In this document: piece by piece, positions 1 to 9,297 of the stretch | How positions within the stretch are numbered: position 1 is the stretch's first letter | How the letters are laid out: each line of letters starts with the position of its first letter | DNA from: Alloprevotella sp. OH1205_COT-284 | GTDB lineage: Bacteria; Bacteroidota; Bacteroidia; Bacteroidales; Bacteroidaceae | DNA: 64,000 bases | NCBI RefSeq assembly: GCF_003859795.1 | Contig: NZ_RQYI01000002.1 | Coordinates: forward strand, 1 to 64,000 | Direction: 5' to 3' | Translations under genes and position numbers: made by a program | The notes under the pieces: model-generated | Seen by the model: the letters and a program-made list of their open reading frames with translations, nothing else | Told to the model about the DNA's origin: nothing | Databases searched by the model: none

Positions 1-1
1 C

Positions 2-304
2 TCCGCCGGACTTCCCACGCATCTCACGCGTGAAGAGGAGGCGGAGCTCCAAGCTCACAACCGGGCATTCCAAATCACTTCTCCCGCGGCGGAAATCTTT
101 TGGGAAGTTTTCCGCCTTCCCCATCCCGAAGAAGAATGTCCTCTTCTTTCGGCCACCGAGATATTCCGCACCCTCCAACGTGCTTTTCCCTCCGCTCTCC
201 GCGGCATGACGCCCAACAGTTTCGGCCGCATCCTCCGCGGTCTCGGCCTGAAACCCTTTCGCACTTCCCGCGCCATGTGCTACCGGGTGGTGCTGCGTGG
301 ATAA
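2..304 (+). CDS. DUF3874/VirE-family protein, C-terminal end only
   Basis: An open frame runs in from the left edge and ends with TAA at 302-304, giving about 100 residues with no start inside the window. The translation has a charged stretch (LTREEEAELQ), then SATEIFRTLQ and a tail with SFGRILRGLGLK. This resembles the C-terminal DUF3874 domain found in Bacteroidales proteins with a VirE N-terminal domain, which usually sit in integrated mobile elements and are often called primase/helicase-like. The segment is clearly richer in GC than the DNA after it. The family call rests on pattern recognition of this short tail; the rest of the gene lies outside the window. Confidence 0.6.
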   Translation, partial: SAGLPTHLTREEEAELQAHNRAFQITSPAAEIFWEVFRLPHPEEECPLLSATEIFRTLQRAFPSALRGMTPNSFGRILRGLGLKPFRTSRAMCYRVVLRG

Positions 305-383
305 CCAATACTCACAGGATAAAAATCAAACAATGCTAAAACGCTCTCTATTTCAGAGCAGGGATACTGTTCACTAAAAGTGT

Positions 384-448
384 GTAAGCTCCCAAATTCT
401 TAACTTCGTGGTGCAATAACAAATCAAACTAAGAACATTGGAGCTTAC
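384..448. repeat. Inverted repeat upstream of transposase remnant
   Basis: GTAAGCTCC at 384-392 is matched by GGAGCTTAC at 440-448. The pairing continues inward (TTCTTA against TAAGAA) with one bulge and two mismatches. It ends two bases before the ATG of the transposase remnant, so it may be part of an insertion-sequence end or a hairpin in its leader. The other end of the element was not found. Confidence 0.4.
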
Positions 449-449
449 G

Positions 450-690
450 ATGCAACAAAGCTCGGAAATAATTTCCGAAAATGACCTCTTGCGAGGCAGG
501 TTTTAATGAGTTGATGCGTGTTTTTGGGGGATAGTTTTTCCTAACAAGAGCGTTCTCTTTTTCTTGACGAACATTCCGGTAAACAAGGCAATGTTTTTGA
601 TCCTCGCCGTTGGCGTGGCTATGACTGTAGTTTCCAACTTCGCATCCCTCGCACGCGTTCAGGGGATTTTTCAACCGGTAGTGTCCTAAA
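450..690 (+). pseudogene. Degraded transposase N-terminus, possibly mutator/IS256 type
   Basis: The ATG at 450 opens a frame that stops after 18 codons. Similar-looking sequence then continues in other frames: FNELMRVFGG, later QERSLFLDEHSGKQGN, then LRIPRTRSGDF. The run ER-FL-D-EH, N, and IPRTRSGDF resembles the N-terminal part of mutator (IS256-family) transposases. Frameshifts and stops show it cannot encode an active enzyme, and the catalytic part is absent. The family call is tentative because only about 80 residues remain. It sits between the DUF3874 end and the polysaccharide locus, consistent with a mobile-element junction. Confidence 0.45.
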
Positions 691-703
691 AAATGAATAA
701 AGT

Positions 704-735
704 TTTGCGGACTCCTCAATAATTTGTTATCTTTG
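704..735 (+). promoter_or_regulatory. Bacteroidetes-type promoter, TTTG-N20-TATCTTTG
   Basis: TTTG at 704-707 and TATCTTTG at 728-735 are 20 nt apart, an exact match to the sigma-ABfr consensus. The first ATG after it (743) opens only 31 codons, ending at 838, in a frame I do not recognise. It may have belonged to a gene lost when the island formed. Confidence 0.6.
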
Positions 736-838
736 CAACGATATGTCAGATTTTTCAATTAAAGACAACTCAGAAGGTATAGCCTTAACTTCGTGGCAAG
801 CTATCGTAATACTTCGACTCCCTCTAAAAAACTTCACC

Positions 839-1279
839 TAAGGACAATCGCCCCTCTAATGAATATAATATTTACCTAAGATATTTTAGCTATATCCATT
901 ATTATGTTGTACACTTTTCCTCTACATCTTAACATCGCAAATTCTTTGATATAGTGGAAGACTTTATTCGCAATAGTTTGTGACTGTCGGCTTTTGACAT
1001 TGATTACTAAAATAAAAATTGTTTACCGAGGCTTCCATCAAGGAAAGAACGTTCCGAAGAAGTAAAAGTGTCTCTCAATATATGGAGAAAAAGTGACTCT
1101 TTTATTTAATATAACTCATGGAATGGGATGTGTATATCGGCCACTCTTTCATTCAACAAGTACCACTCATCAGGTTATTACATAGAATAAGATATATAAA
1201 ACAGTAAACACAGCACAGGCTCAAATATATGTTTCGCATATATTCTAACTTTACTCAATAAGCGCATCAGTGATTATTT
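839..1279. other. AT-rich intergenic stretch, no gene seen
   Basis: No convincing reading frame or structured RNA was seen here. The stretch is AT-rich with stops in all frames and probably contains the promoter and leader of the polysaccharide locus starting at 1280, but no clear TAnnTTTG box stands out. Confidence 0.5.
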
Positions 1280-2743
1280 ATGTTTAAATCAAAATATAAA
1301 GAAGGTTCCTTAGGTGGAGAACTCTTTAATGGCATGTTCTATACGGCTTTGGCTAAGTATAGTGGGATTGTGATAAACTTACTAATAACGGCTGTACTTG
1401 CTCGTATTTTATCTCCATCTGATTTTGGGATTATCGCAATTGCAACAATTGTGATAAATTTCTTTTCGACTTTGACTTCTGCTGGCATTGCACCAGCTAT
1501 TGTGCAAAATAAAACATTGTCATATGAAGATTTGACCAGTATAAATACTCTTGTTATTATACTTTCGTTTATATCAACAGGAGCTTTTGTTTGTTTGATT
1601 CCATTAATCGTGTCGTTTTACGATAATTCCAGTCTTCTGTCAAATCTACTATATATTTTATCTATAAGTATTCTAACAGCTATATCAACAATCGTTCCAA
1701 ATGCATTGTTGATGAAAGAGAAGCGTTTTAAATTTATAGCTATAAGAACATTCCTTGTACAAGTTACTATGGGGGGAATATCTATTATATTAGCTTATAA
1801 AGGGTTCGGAGCTTATTCTTTATTGGTTAATCCTGTTTTGGGAAATATTATTCTATTGATAATTAATTTTAGAGCATATCCTATAGGAGTGAGTTTTAAA
1901 GGGGGAGGGAGAAATATAAGAAAAATATTCTCATTTTCTATCTATCAAATGTTATTCAATCTAATGTATATGATATATAGGAATGTCGATAAAATACTAA
2001 TAGGTAAAGTTTTTTCTGTACAAACATTGGGGTATTACGAGAAGTCTTATAGATTAATGATGTTGCCGCTTGATAACATTTCCAATGTAATGGGGCCTGT
2101 CCTTCATCCAGTATTAAGCAATTATCAGAGTGATAAGGATTTCTTATGGAAATCTTATTTGAAGATATTGAGTCTTTTATCAGAAATTGGATGTTTTGCT
2201 AACGTTGTTATATATTTCTCTTCAGGCGCTATCATTAACATTATTTATGGATCTCAATGGCATGATGCAATTCCCTACTTTCAAATATTGTCTTTGAGTA
2301 TAGGGGTACAATGCATGCAAGCACCAGTAGGAGCAATATTACAATCCATTAATAGAGTTAAAGGATTATTCTTCGCTTCTATCATAATAACCTTACTAGT
2401 TCTATCGTCATTGGGAGTCGGTCTATATTATAGCAGTATGATAATATTTTGTTGGTGCCTTGTCATCAGCTTTACAATCTCGTTCGGCGTATATCAGCTA
2501 TTTCTCCTATATTTTTTCAATAAGAGTCCAGTAGATATAATCAGAAGTATATCTAAACCGTTTATTTCTAACACCGTCTTATTCCTTCTCTTGTCCAATT
2601 TCAGTAATGACTACTTAATGCCCATGGATTTTAAACATTTATTGGTGTTCGTTGTGGCTATTTTGTTTTACCAAGGTATTGTTTATAAATTGGGCTTTAT
2701 GGAGATGACAAAAAACTTGATAAAATCGACAACACAAAAATAA
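1280..2743 (+). CDS. Wzx-type polysaccharide flippase (PST/MOP family)
   Basis: This 487-residue inner-membrane protein is hydrophobic throughout, with roughly 12-14 possible membrane helices. The N-terminus (YSGIVINLLITAVLARIL, then SPSDFGIIA) is typical of lipopolysaccharide biosynthesis proteins of the MOP superfamily (COG2244), which flip lipid-linked repeat units to the periplasm. It is the first gene of the locus and is followed 5 nt later by the radical SAM gene, so the two are probably co-transcribed. Base composition is AT-rich, unlike the core genes further right. The substrate cannot be read from sequence. The family is secure; the Wzx role follows from the surrounding glycosyltransferases and the Wzy-like gene. 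Confidence 0.88.
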   Translation: MFKSKYKEGSLGGELFNGMFYTALAKYSGIVINLLITAVLARILSPSDFGIIAIATIVINFFSTLTSAGIAPAIVQNKTLSYEDLTSINTLVIILSFISTGAFVCLIPLIVSFYDNSSLLSNLLYILSISILTAISTIVPNALLMKEKRFKFIAIRTFLVQVTMGGISIILAYKGFGAYSLLVNPVLGNIILLIINFRAYPIGVSFKGGGRNIRKIFSFSIYQMLFNLMYMIYRNVDKILIGKVFSVQTLGYYEKSYRLMMLPLDNISNVMGPVLHPVLSNYQSDKDFLWKSYLKILSLLSEIGCFANVVIYFSSGAIINIIYGSQWHDAIPYFQILSLSIGVQCMQAPVGAILQSINRVKGLFFASIIITLLVLSSLGVGLYYSSMIIFCWCLVISFTISFGVYQLFLLYFFNKSPVDIIRSISKPFISNTVLFLLLSNFSNDYLMPMDFKHLLVFVVAILFYQGIVYKLGFMEMTKNLIKSTTQK

Positions 2744-2748
2744 TATAT

Positions 2749-3822
2749 ATGCTTGGAATAATTAGAATATATTTGTTGCATTACTTTCAATCATGGTTGC
2801 ATATACGAATGAAACCACGAACATTACAGCTGCCTGTGACGTCAAAATGTAATTCAAGGTGTGTCACTTGTAATATTTGGAAATACAAAGAGAAATCGGA
2901 TATTGATCCAATAGCATTAAAAACAGTACTATCAAATCCGTTCTTTTCTAGAGTCAAAAGCGTAGGTTTAAATGGTGGTGAGCCTTTTCTGCATCCGGAA
3001 TTTGTAGAAGTAGTCAAGGCTGTTTTGTCTTTAAAACGTATCAAGCATATCACAGTCATTTCCAATTGTATCTGCCAAGAAAAGACACTTAAGACACTTG
3101 CAGAAATTTATCCTTTGTGTAAGCAAAAAAATGTAAAACTGCACATGCAGATTTCAATTGATGGCGTACACGCTATTCACAACAAAGTTAGGGGTGTCAA
3201 AATCTCATTTGATCGTTCTCTAAAGGTAATTCAAACATTAAAGAAAAATCCTGGAGTATATGTTGATAACTTTGATTTGGGATATACGATTTCAAAATAT
3301 AATGTAGACTATATGGTGCAAACTAAAGAATATTTTCAAAATCTTAAAATTCCCATATATTTCCATTTAGCAGTACCCAATAAGCGCATTCATAATTTTA
3401 ATAATGCCCCTTTCTCTGTTTTGACAGAGAAGCATGCGACTCAAATGGCAAAGGAGTTTTTCTATAGTATGCCTATACATGAAAAGAAGATAATCCAAAA
3501 AATCAGATACACTTTAATATATCTATATCTTGCAGGTAAAACAAGTAAAAGAATGTTTATCTGTGATTATCTTTATAGTGACATCACAATTAATGAGATT
3601 TTTGATACATTTTTGTGTGCAACGGCCAGTGATAAAGTTGGGAATCTATTGGAAAAGATACCGACTTATAAAGAGTATAATTCTTTAGTAGAACCAACAA
3701 GCAAGCATTGTGATACATGCATACACTATGCTAATGTACCTTCTTTATTGGGCTTATATACGTTTTTTATTTATAAAATTAAGACGTTTAAACATATTCA
3801 GCGTTATAATATATTTTCATGA
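2749..3822 (+). CDS. Radical SAM protein of the polysaccharide locus
   Basis: The 357-residue protein has the radical SAM cluster motif C34-x3-C38-x2-C41 (CNSRCVTC) near the N-terminus and a GGEP motif around residue 76, both features of the superfamily that cleaves S-adenosylmethionine. The C-terminal third carries more cysteines, including HCDTC, compatible with a SPASM-like auxiliary cluster. It overlaps the following pyruvyl transferase-family gene by 4 nt (ATGA), which implies translational coupling and a shared pathway. The reaction is unknown: modification of a sugar, a lipid carrier or a peptide are all possible. Radical SAM proteins occur in some surface-polysaccharide loci, but none has a function I can transfer here. 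Confidence 0.8.
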   Translation: MLGIIRIYLLHYFQSWLHIRMKPRTLQLPVTSKCNSRCVTCNIWKYKEKSDIDPIALKTVLSNPFFSRVKSVGLNGGEPFLHPEFVEVVKAVLSLKRIKHITVISNCICQEKTLKTLAEIYPLCKQKNVKLHMQISIDGVHAIHNKVRGVKISFDRSLKVIQTLKKNPGVYVDNFDLGYTISKYNVDYMVQTKEYFQNLKIPIYFHLAVPNKRIHNFNNAPFSVLTEKHATQMAKEFFYSMPIHEKKIIQKIRYTLIYLYLAGKTSKRMFICDYLYSDITINEIFDTFLCATASDKVGNLLEKIPTYKEYNSLVEPTSKHCDTCIHYANVPSLLGLYTFFIYKIKTFKHIQRYNIFS

Positions 3823-4937
3823 GAATTACAGTAATAGGTTGGTATGGTACAGAAACAATTGGAGACCGGGCTATCTTTGCAGGATTAGTCTCTTTGTTTT
3901 CTGAAGTTTTTGGTGATTTAGACATTCGCCTAGGTTGTTTAGGTATAGTTTTATCAGAAAGAACGTTAGATGAAGATATAGAATTCTTAAAGAAATGCTC
4001 TGAGGGGTATAAACTTAATGTTGAATTATTTGACTCTCGTATCAAAAGAGAATTAGATCAATTCATAAATTGGGCTGACATTGTCTGTATGGGAGGAGGA
4101 CCTCTTATGGAATTAGAAGAATTAGCCATACCTTTATATGCTTTTAGTAAAGCCAAGAAAAAAGGAAAATACACTTTATTGGCCGGATGTGGAATGGGCC
4201 CCTTTATTACAAAGAAAAAAATAAAAACAGCATTAAAAATCGCACGAGCATCTGACTTTAAAATATTTAGAGACGAGAAATCACTTTCAATATATAATTC
4301 ATATGTAAGGGATGAAAATGATGCTGTTGCAGCGATTGATCCTGCAATCTTTGCTGTCAAGCACTTTCAAGCTATAAACGAAACAAAACCGAAAAATTAT
4401 ATTGCAGCCAATTTTAGAGAACCTACTTCTGAATATGGTGTCAATGTCAATAGACAATTCTTTTGTGATTATATGGAAGAGATCCTAAATAAAAATAAAG
4501 AAGATGTAATATTGGTACCTATGCATACGTTCGAATTTGGTGGTGATGACCGCTATATTTTGAATGCAATAAAAAGAATAGTTGCGAATGATAGAATACA
4601 TGTTGAAAATAAACCAACATCATTGACTCAAACAATGGAATTATATGCCAATGCAACAGGATGTATCGGTATGCGTTTTCATGCCATTCTTCTTCAGACA
4701 TTATTAAATGGAAAAAACATGATTCTTGACTATACAGATCCTATTAAAGGAAAAACGATCAATCTTATAAAACAATTCAATATTGCTGAGCAAGTCGAGA
4801 ATAGATACTACTCACTTATTAATAATACAGGATGTCTAAGAACAAATATTATCGAGATGCCCACTTTAAAAATTGAGGATAGTATTATAAATAAGTATCG
4901 AAGTGTTTACATTAATCAACTTAAACAAATTCATTAG
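3819..4937 (+). CDS. Polysaccharide pyruvyl transferase family protein
   Basis: This 372-residue protein begins MRITVIGWYGTETIGDRAI, a glycine-rich GD motif typical of PF04230. It has GCGMGPF in the middle and GMRFHAILL near residue 285, the conserved R-x-HA segment of the family. Members transfer pyruvyl from phosphoenolpyruvate to sugar hydroxyls to form ketals, or act as related glycosyltransferase-fold enzymes. The ATG overlaps the stop of the radical SAM gene. It probably modifies a residue of the repeat unit made by this locus; the acceptor is unknown. Confidence 0.82.
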   Translation: MRITVIGWYGTETIGDRAIFAGLVSLFSEVFGDLDIRLGCLGIVLSERTLDEDIEFLKKCSEGYKLNVELFDSRIKRELDQFINWADIVCMGGGPLMELEELAIPLYAFSKAKKKGKYTLLAGCGMGPFITKKKIKTALKIARASDFKIFRDEKSLSIYNSYVRDENDAVAAIDPAIFAVKHFQAINETKPKNYIAANFREPTSEYGVNVNRQFFCDYMEEILNKNKEDVILVPMHTFEFGGDDRYILNAIKRIVANDRIHVENKPTSLTQTMELYANATGCIGMRFHAILLQTLLNGKNMILDYTDPIKGKTINLIKQFNIAEQVENRYYSLINNTGCLRTNIIEMPTLKIEDSIINKYRSVYINQLKQIH

Positions 4938-4949
4938 TATAATAGTCTT

Positions 4950-6131
4950 TTGAAAGTTCTACATATATGTTCTGATGATAAAGGAGGAGCAGGATTATGC
5001 TGTCTGCGACTTCATCAAGCCTTGTTAAATCAAGGTGTAAGAAGTAATGTTTTGCTTCTTAACAAAACTCGCCATGACGTTCCTCTTGTTTTTGAATATG
5101 GCAGAAAGAAATACTTCTTTTGGAGACTGTTTAATAAAGTGTTGAGATTGTTACATCTAAGGGTTACAAACTACAATAAAGCAAAGTGGTTATGCAAAAG
5201 AACCGGTGGGGTATATACCCTTCCTCTGTCTGTAGTTGATGTTGCGTCATGTAAATTGGTAAATGACGCAGATATTATACATCTGCATTGGGTCGGAGAT
5301 TTTATTGACTATCCCTCTTTTTTTCGTAAAATTCAAAATCCAATAGTTTGGACACTGCATGACGAAAACTTATTTTTTGGAATTGCACATTATGAAAAAC
5401 AGGCATTGTTTGATAACTACTTAGAAAAAAAATACTATGATATCAAATTAAAGATAATACATAGTGTATCTAATTTAAAAATAGTTTTCCTTTCAGAAAT
5501 GATGTATGGTAAGTTTCATCATCATGAAATGATCAAAGGACGACATAGTTCTATCATCAATAATTCTGTTGACTGTAACAAATATAAGCCTTTCGATAAA
5601 AAAAAATCCAGACAGAAGTTCGGTATTTCAGAAACTGCAAGGGTCTTCGTTTTTGTTGCCGCTCTGATAACTGATCCACGTAAAGGCTTGATTCATCTTG
5701 TAGAAGCTATAGAACAATTGCAAATGGACGATACAGTAATTTTGGCAGTAGGTAATAACTTAGAAAAAGTCCAATTACCACATGTGTTTTCTGTCGGGGC
5801 AATAAATGATGCAGAAACAATCTCAAAAGCTTATTCTTGTGCAGATTATTTTGTGATGCCATCAAAACAGGAGGCATTCGCTCAGACCCCAATAGAAGCA
5901 ATGGCTTGTGGTATTCCTGCAATAGTCTTTCCTGTAAGCGGAACAAAAGAACTGATAAATGATAACAATGGTATTATTGCAAACGGATTTACTTCTCAAG
6001 ATCTGGAAATCGCTATTAGAATTGCTATAGCTCAAACATTTGATTCTAAAGCAATACGTCAAGACATGATAAATAGATTCTCTCCTGATAGTATAGCCAA
6101 GAAATATATTAATTTGTATAACGAGCTCTGA
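4950..6131 (+). CDS. Glycosyltransferase family 4 protein
   Basis: The 393-residue protein has a GT-B arrangement: an N-terminal acceptor domain (MKVLHICSDDKGGAG) and a C-terminal Rossmann domain with SKQEAFAQTPIEAMACG, which contains the E-x7-E motif of retaining GT4 enzymes. It likely adds one sugar to the lipid-linked repeat unit on the cytoplasmic side. The start is TTG at 4950, chosen because it gives the usual MKVLHI N-terminus and no upstream ATG fits. It lies 12 nt after the pyruvyl transferase-family gene in the same AT-rich block. Donor and acceptor sugars are unknown. Confidence 0.87.
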   Translation: MKVLHICSDDKGGAGLCCLRLHQALLNQGVRSNVLLLNKTRHDVPLVFEYGRKKYFFWRLFNKVLRLLHLRVTNYNKAKWLCKRTGGVYTLPLSVVDVASCKLVNDADIIHLHWVGDFIDYPSFFRKIQNPIVWTLHDENLFFGIAHYEKQALFDNYLEKKYYDIKLKIIHSVSNLKIVFLSEMMYGKFHHHEMIKGRHSSIINNSVDCNKYKPFDKKKSRQKFGISETARVFVFVAALITDPRKGLIHLVEAIEQLQMDDTVILAVGNNLEKVQLPHVFSVGAINDAETISKAYSCADYFVMPSKQEAFAQTPIEAMACGIPAIVFPVSGTKELINDNNGIIANGFTSQDLEIAIRIAIAQTFDSKAIRQDMINRFSPDSIAKKYINLYNEL

Positions 6132-6368
6132 TTTATTTTAATGAAATCCCAATACAACCCCAATTTTTAAAACCTTTCTGTTTTCACGATCAGTAGTTAT
6201 ACATGTAATTTTTGTTGTTTTAGAGAAATTCGCAGTAATCTCTTAAAATGAACAATAATTCAGAGAACTGTGTATTTGATACAGTGCACACTCATCGGAA
6301 AAAGTGTCAATAATTAAAGCCTCAGAAGTAATACGAATGTCTGTACAACCCACCTTTTTCAAAGAGCT

Positions 6369-7181
6369 ATGCAAAAAAACATTGCTTTCATAAAGATAAC
6401 AATAGTCACAGTCTGCTATAATGCAGTGAAAGAGATAGAGACAACAATGCTATCCGTACTGAACCAAACGTATCCGAATGTGGAATACATTATCGTGGAT
6501 GGGGGGTCCACGGATGGAACCATGGAGGTGATAAATAAATATCGTGACAGGCTTTCTGCTGTAATCAGTGAACAAGATAAGGGAACTTATGATGCCATGA
6601 ACAAAGGCATCGCGATGGCAACTGGCGATTGGATCAACTTCATGAATGCTGGTGACTCGTTTTGCACTATAGACGTTCTTTACCAAATGTTTAGCGACAA
6701 AATATCTGCGGACTGTGGTGTGTTGTTTGGAAACAGCCGTGAATATCGTGACAACATACTCTATTCAGTCAAACCAAGACCCTTCTATCTCAGTAAGAAA
6801 AAACATTTCTCTAAGGGTATCTGCCACCAGAGTATGTTCTTAAGAACTATGTTGGCGCGAAGATATCCCTTTGACTTAGCGTATCCTGTGGCCGCAGATT
6901 TCAATATGGTTTATCATATATTTAAGAATGAGCTGTATCGCTTCGAGTACAAGGATGTAGATGTCGCACAGTATGACCTTATGGGCTTCTCAAACAAGAA
7001 TGTTGCACAGGCATACTATGAAGAGGCATGTATCATCAATCCCAATGCGAAAAACAATCGTCCTCTGCTCATGTTGAAAGGAAAAACAATCCATTGCATT
7101 AAGCAAGCTATTATCAAAATGCTAGGTCTTTTTCCCTCCTTGAAACGTAAACTGCGAGGAATCAACAAGATTGAACTCTAA
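6369..7181 (+). CDS. Glycosyltransferase family 2 protein
   Basis: This 270-residue GT-A enzyme has the opening ITIVTVCYNAVKEIE and the donor-binding DGGSTDGT motif near residue 53, followed by DKGTYDAMNKG and GDWINFMNAGD. This set is typical of WcaA-like inverting GT2 enzymes of O-antigen, colanic acid and capsule loci. A gap of 237 bp without a recognisable gene separates it from the GT4 gene, and base composition becomes less AT-rich, so it may belong to a separate transcript or a different acquisition event. Substrate is unknown. Confidence 0.9.
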   Translation: MQKNIAFIKITIVTVCYNAVKEIETTMLSVLNQTYPNVEYIIVDGGSTDGTMEVINKYRDRLSAVISEQDKGTYDAMNKGIAMATGDWINFMNAGDSFCTIDVLYQMFSDKISADCGVLFGNSREYRDNILYSVKPRPFYLSKKKHFSKGICHQSMFLRTMLARRYPFDLAYPVAADFNMVYHIFKNELYRFEYKDVDVAQYDLMGFSNKNVAQAYYEEACIINPNAKNNRPLLMLKGKTIHCIKQAIIKMLGLFPSLKRKLRGINKIEL

Positions 7182-7324
7182 CTCTGCTCGAAGACATCTT
7201 GAGTAAATACTGTAAGGAAGCGACGAAAAAGAAAGTAACTGATATTATTTTATCGCATTTTCATGGCAAAGTGAATATCGAACGCCCTGCACAAAGTTAA
7301 AGAAACCAAAATAAACACTTTTGT

Positions 7325-8059
7325 ATGATCCCCCCAAAAATACATTACTGTTGGCTCAGTGATGACCCATTGCCCCCTAAACTTCAACATTGTATCGATA
7401 GTTGGCGTCGTTTTTTACCGGATTACGAGATTATAAGATGGGATTTGAAGCGTTTTCCATTGGAGAAAAATATCTGGGTACGTCAAGCATTCGAGCGTAG
7501 GAAGTATGCTTTTGCTGCCGACTATATCCGTCTCTATGCCCTTGTAACAGAGGGTGGAATTTATTTGGACAGCGACGTAGAAGTGATTAAGTCATTCGAC
7601 ACCCTACTCCATCTCCCGTATTTTGTTTGCAAAGAAAATAGTCCACAAGGCTTAGAAGCTGCAGTATTGGGTGCAGAGCCGGAAACACCATGGCTCAAAG
7701 TCTGCTTAAACTACTACACAGGAAAGGCTTTCGTCGAAGCCAATGGTCATGAGAATACGAAGGTTCTGCCACGCATATTGAAAGAATGTGTTGAAAAGAT
7801 GTTCAAAATTGAATACATCCTTTCGCCTAAGGATTTCGACGATGATGATTCTTGCGTATATGTTTTGCCATACGATTATTTTAGTCCAAAAAACTACGTT
7901 ACCAAAAAACTTCAAGTAACCTCCAATACATATTCCATTCATCACTTTGCCGGTACATGGGTGCCTCTATGGAAGAAAATCGCCCTCTACATATGGGTAC
8001 CATTTAGTATAAAATTCCCCACATTAGCCAAGCTGATCAAAAAATATGGATTACGTTAG
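7325..8059 (+). CDS. GT32-type glycosyltransferase with DXD motif
   Basis: The 244-residue protein starts IPPKIHYCWLSDD and contains YAFAADYIRLYALVTEGG followed by IYLDSDVEV, the DXD sugar-nucleotide and metal site of the Gly_transf_sug/GT32 family (capsular polysaccharide synthesis and OCH1-like enzymes). It likely adds a sugar to the repeat unit. Its 3' end overlaps the next gene by 14 nt, so the two are translationally linked. A 143 bp stretch without a recognised gene precedes it. Confidence 0.88.
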   Translation: MIPPKIHYCWLSDDPLPPKLQHCIDSWRRFLPDYEIIRWDLKRFPLEKNIWVRQAFERRKYAFAADYIRLYALVTEGGIYLDSDVEVIKSFDTLLHLPYFVCKENSPQGLEAAVLGAEPETPWLKVCLNYYTGKAFVEANGHENTKVLPRILKECVEKMFKIEYILSPKDFDDDDSCVYVLPYDYFSPKNYVTKKLQVTSNTYSIHHFAGTWVPLWKKIALYIWVPFSIKFPTLAKLIKKYGLR

Positions 8060-9197
8060 ACCGAGGACACAAGAATTCCCATTTTGGGCAATGTTTGTTT
8101 TGTTTCCTATAATCTCGATTATTGTATGGATCAGTAAAAAACAAGACATTGTCAATTATGATTACTTTTGGGTGCCTTTTTGTGGAGTAATGATTTTTTT
8201 TACCTTTTTGAGGCAAAAAAAATCATCCAATAGATTGGCAAAGATTTTATTGTTCTTTTCATGTTTGATCTTTCTAAAATACTTTATTCCTTGGTGGATA
8301 TATGACTCCATAACCTTAAAAGCAAGTCTTATGGATGGTAAATGGATGATTTATCTTATTACTGCCATATTGTGGTTGAGTATTGTCGGTTCGCCTAAGA
8401 TTATTCATGTTTATAAATATTGTATTTTCTTTTGTCTGATCTATATAGCTAAAGCATTATATATGATAGGTACGGGTACTTTATCAAGAGCCGGCGTCTT
8501 AATGGAAGCAAACTATGACGGTTTTATGATACTGATTGTGTACTGCTTTAGAGATGCAATACCAAATAGAAAAACATGGTGGGATTGGGTAATGATACTT
8601 GCAACATTGCTTACATTTTCTCGTACAGGATGGATATCATTCTTTTTAATTATTGCTTATAAGGCGTTTAGAAAAAATATTTTATATTTTGCTGCGCTTG
8701 TACCAATTGTTATGGTACTTGCTTCGTGGGGTGCTGAACTCAGAGGAGAAAGTGCTCATAACTTAGACCGTTTTGTATATTGGACACAAGCTATTAATTA
8801 TTTCCAGAACACTTCGGTTGACAATGTGTTGTTAGGAGCTACTCCTGGAATCCCACTCCAAGTGGAAGTAATGCCAGAGTTTGCCTGGACAGTAGAAAAA
8901 TTCGAGGATATGCATGCTTTGAATGGTATTTTCCCTTTTATGTTCCATAGCACATATCTTCGTCTTGCAATAACATGGGGTGTAGTTCTCGCATTACTCT
9001 ATCCTTTTGCTCTTGTGAAGATTTTCTTAAAAACCGATTTCATACCATTAAAACAGCTATGCATAATAACACTTATACAGAGCTTTTCACTCTCCGCTTT
9101 AACATTGCAAAACGTTTCATTTCTACTGATGACAACTTTCTTCATGTGTTGGCAATATGATAAACAAATTCGTCTAAATTCAAAAATGTCTGTATAA
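8046..9197 (+). CDS. Wzy-like O-antigen/capsule polymerase
   Basis: This 383-residue protein is a multi-pass membrane protein with about 10 hydrophobic segments and a polar loop around residues 235-300 (RGESAHNLDRFVYW to MHALNGIF), the layout of Wzy polymerases and O-antigen ligases. Sequence conservation in this group is low, so the call depends on topology and on a Wzx flippase and glycosyltransferases in the same locus. Polymerase is favoured over ligase because Wzy is normally encoded within the locus. It overlaps the GT32 gene by 14 nt, and its TAA overlaps an ATG at 9197. Confidence 0.65.
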   Translation: MDYVRPRTQEFPFWAMFVLFPIISIIVWISKKQDIVNYDYFWVPFCGVMIFFTFLRQKKSSNRLAKILLFFSCLIFLKYFIPWWIYDSITLKASLMDGKWMIYLITAILWLSIVGSPKIIHVYKYCIFFCLIYIAKALYMIGTGTLSRAGVLMEANYDGFMILIVYCFRDAIPNRKTWWDWVMILATLLTFSRTGWISFFLIIAYKAFRKNILYFAALVPIVMVLASWGAELRGESAHNLDRFVYWTQAINYFQNTSVDNVLLGATPGIPLQVEVMPEFAWTVEKFEDMHALNGIFPFMFHSTYLRLAITWGVVLALLYPFALVKIFLKTDFIPLKQLCIITLIQSFSLSALTLQNVSFLLMTTFFMCWQYDKQIRLNSKMSV

Positions 9198-9297
9198 TGA
9201 TAAAAAACAACTATTGTGGTAGATTCCCTAGGTTTATTGTTTTGCGACTATCAATGAGTCGCGTTGGCTGAGCAGTAAGCGCATACGTCCGCAGCTA

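Noticed and set aside
429-758. A 109-codon frame on the - strand
   Set aside because: It is antisense to the transposase remnant and its composition and content match no family; it is a shadow frame.
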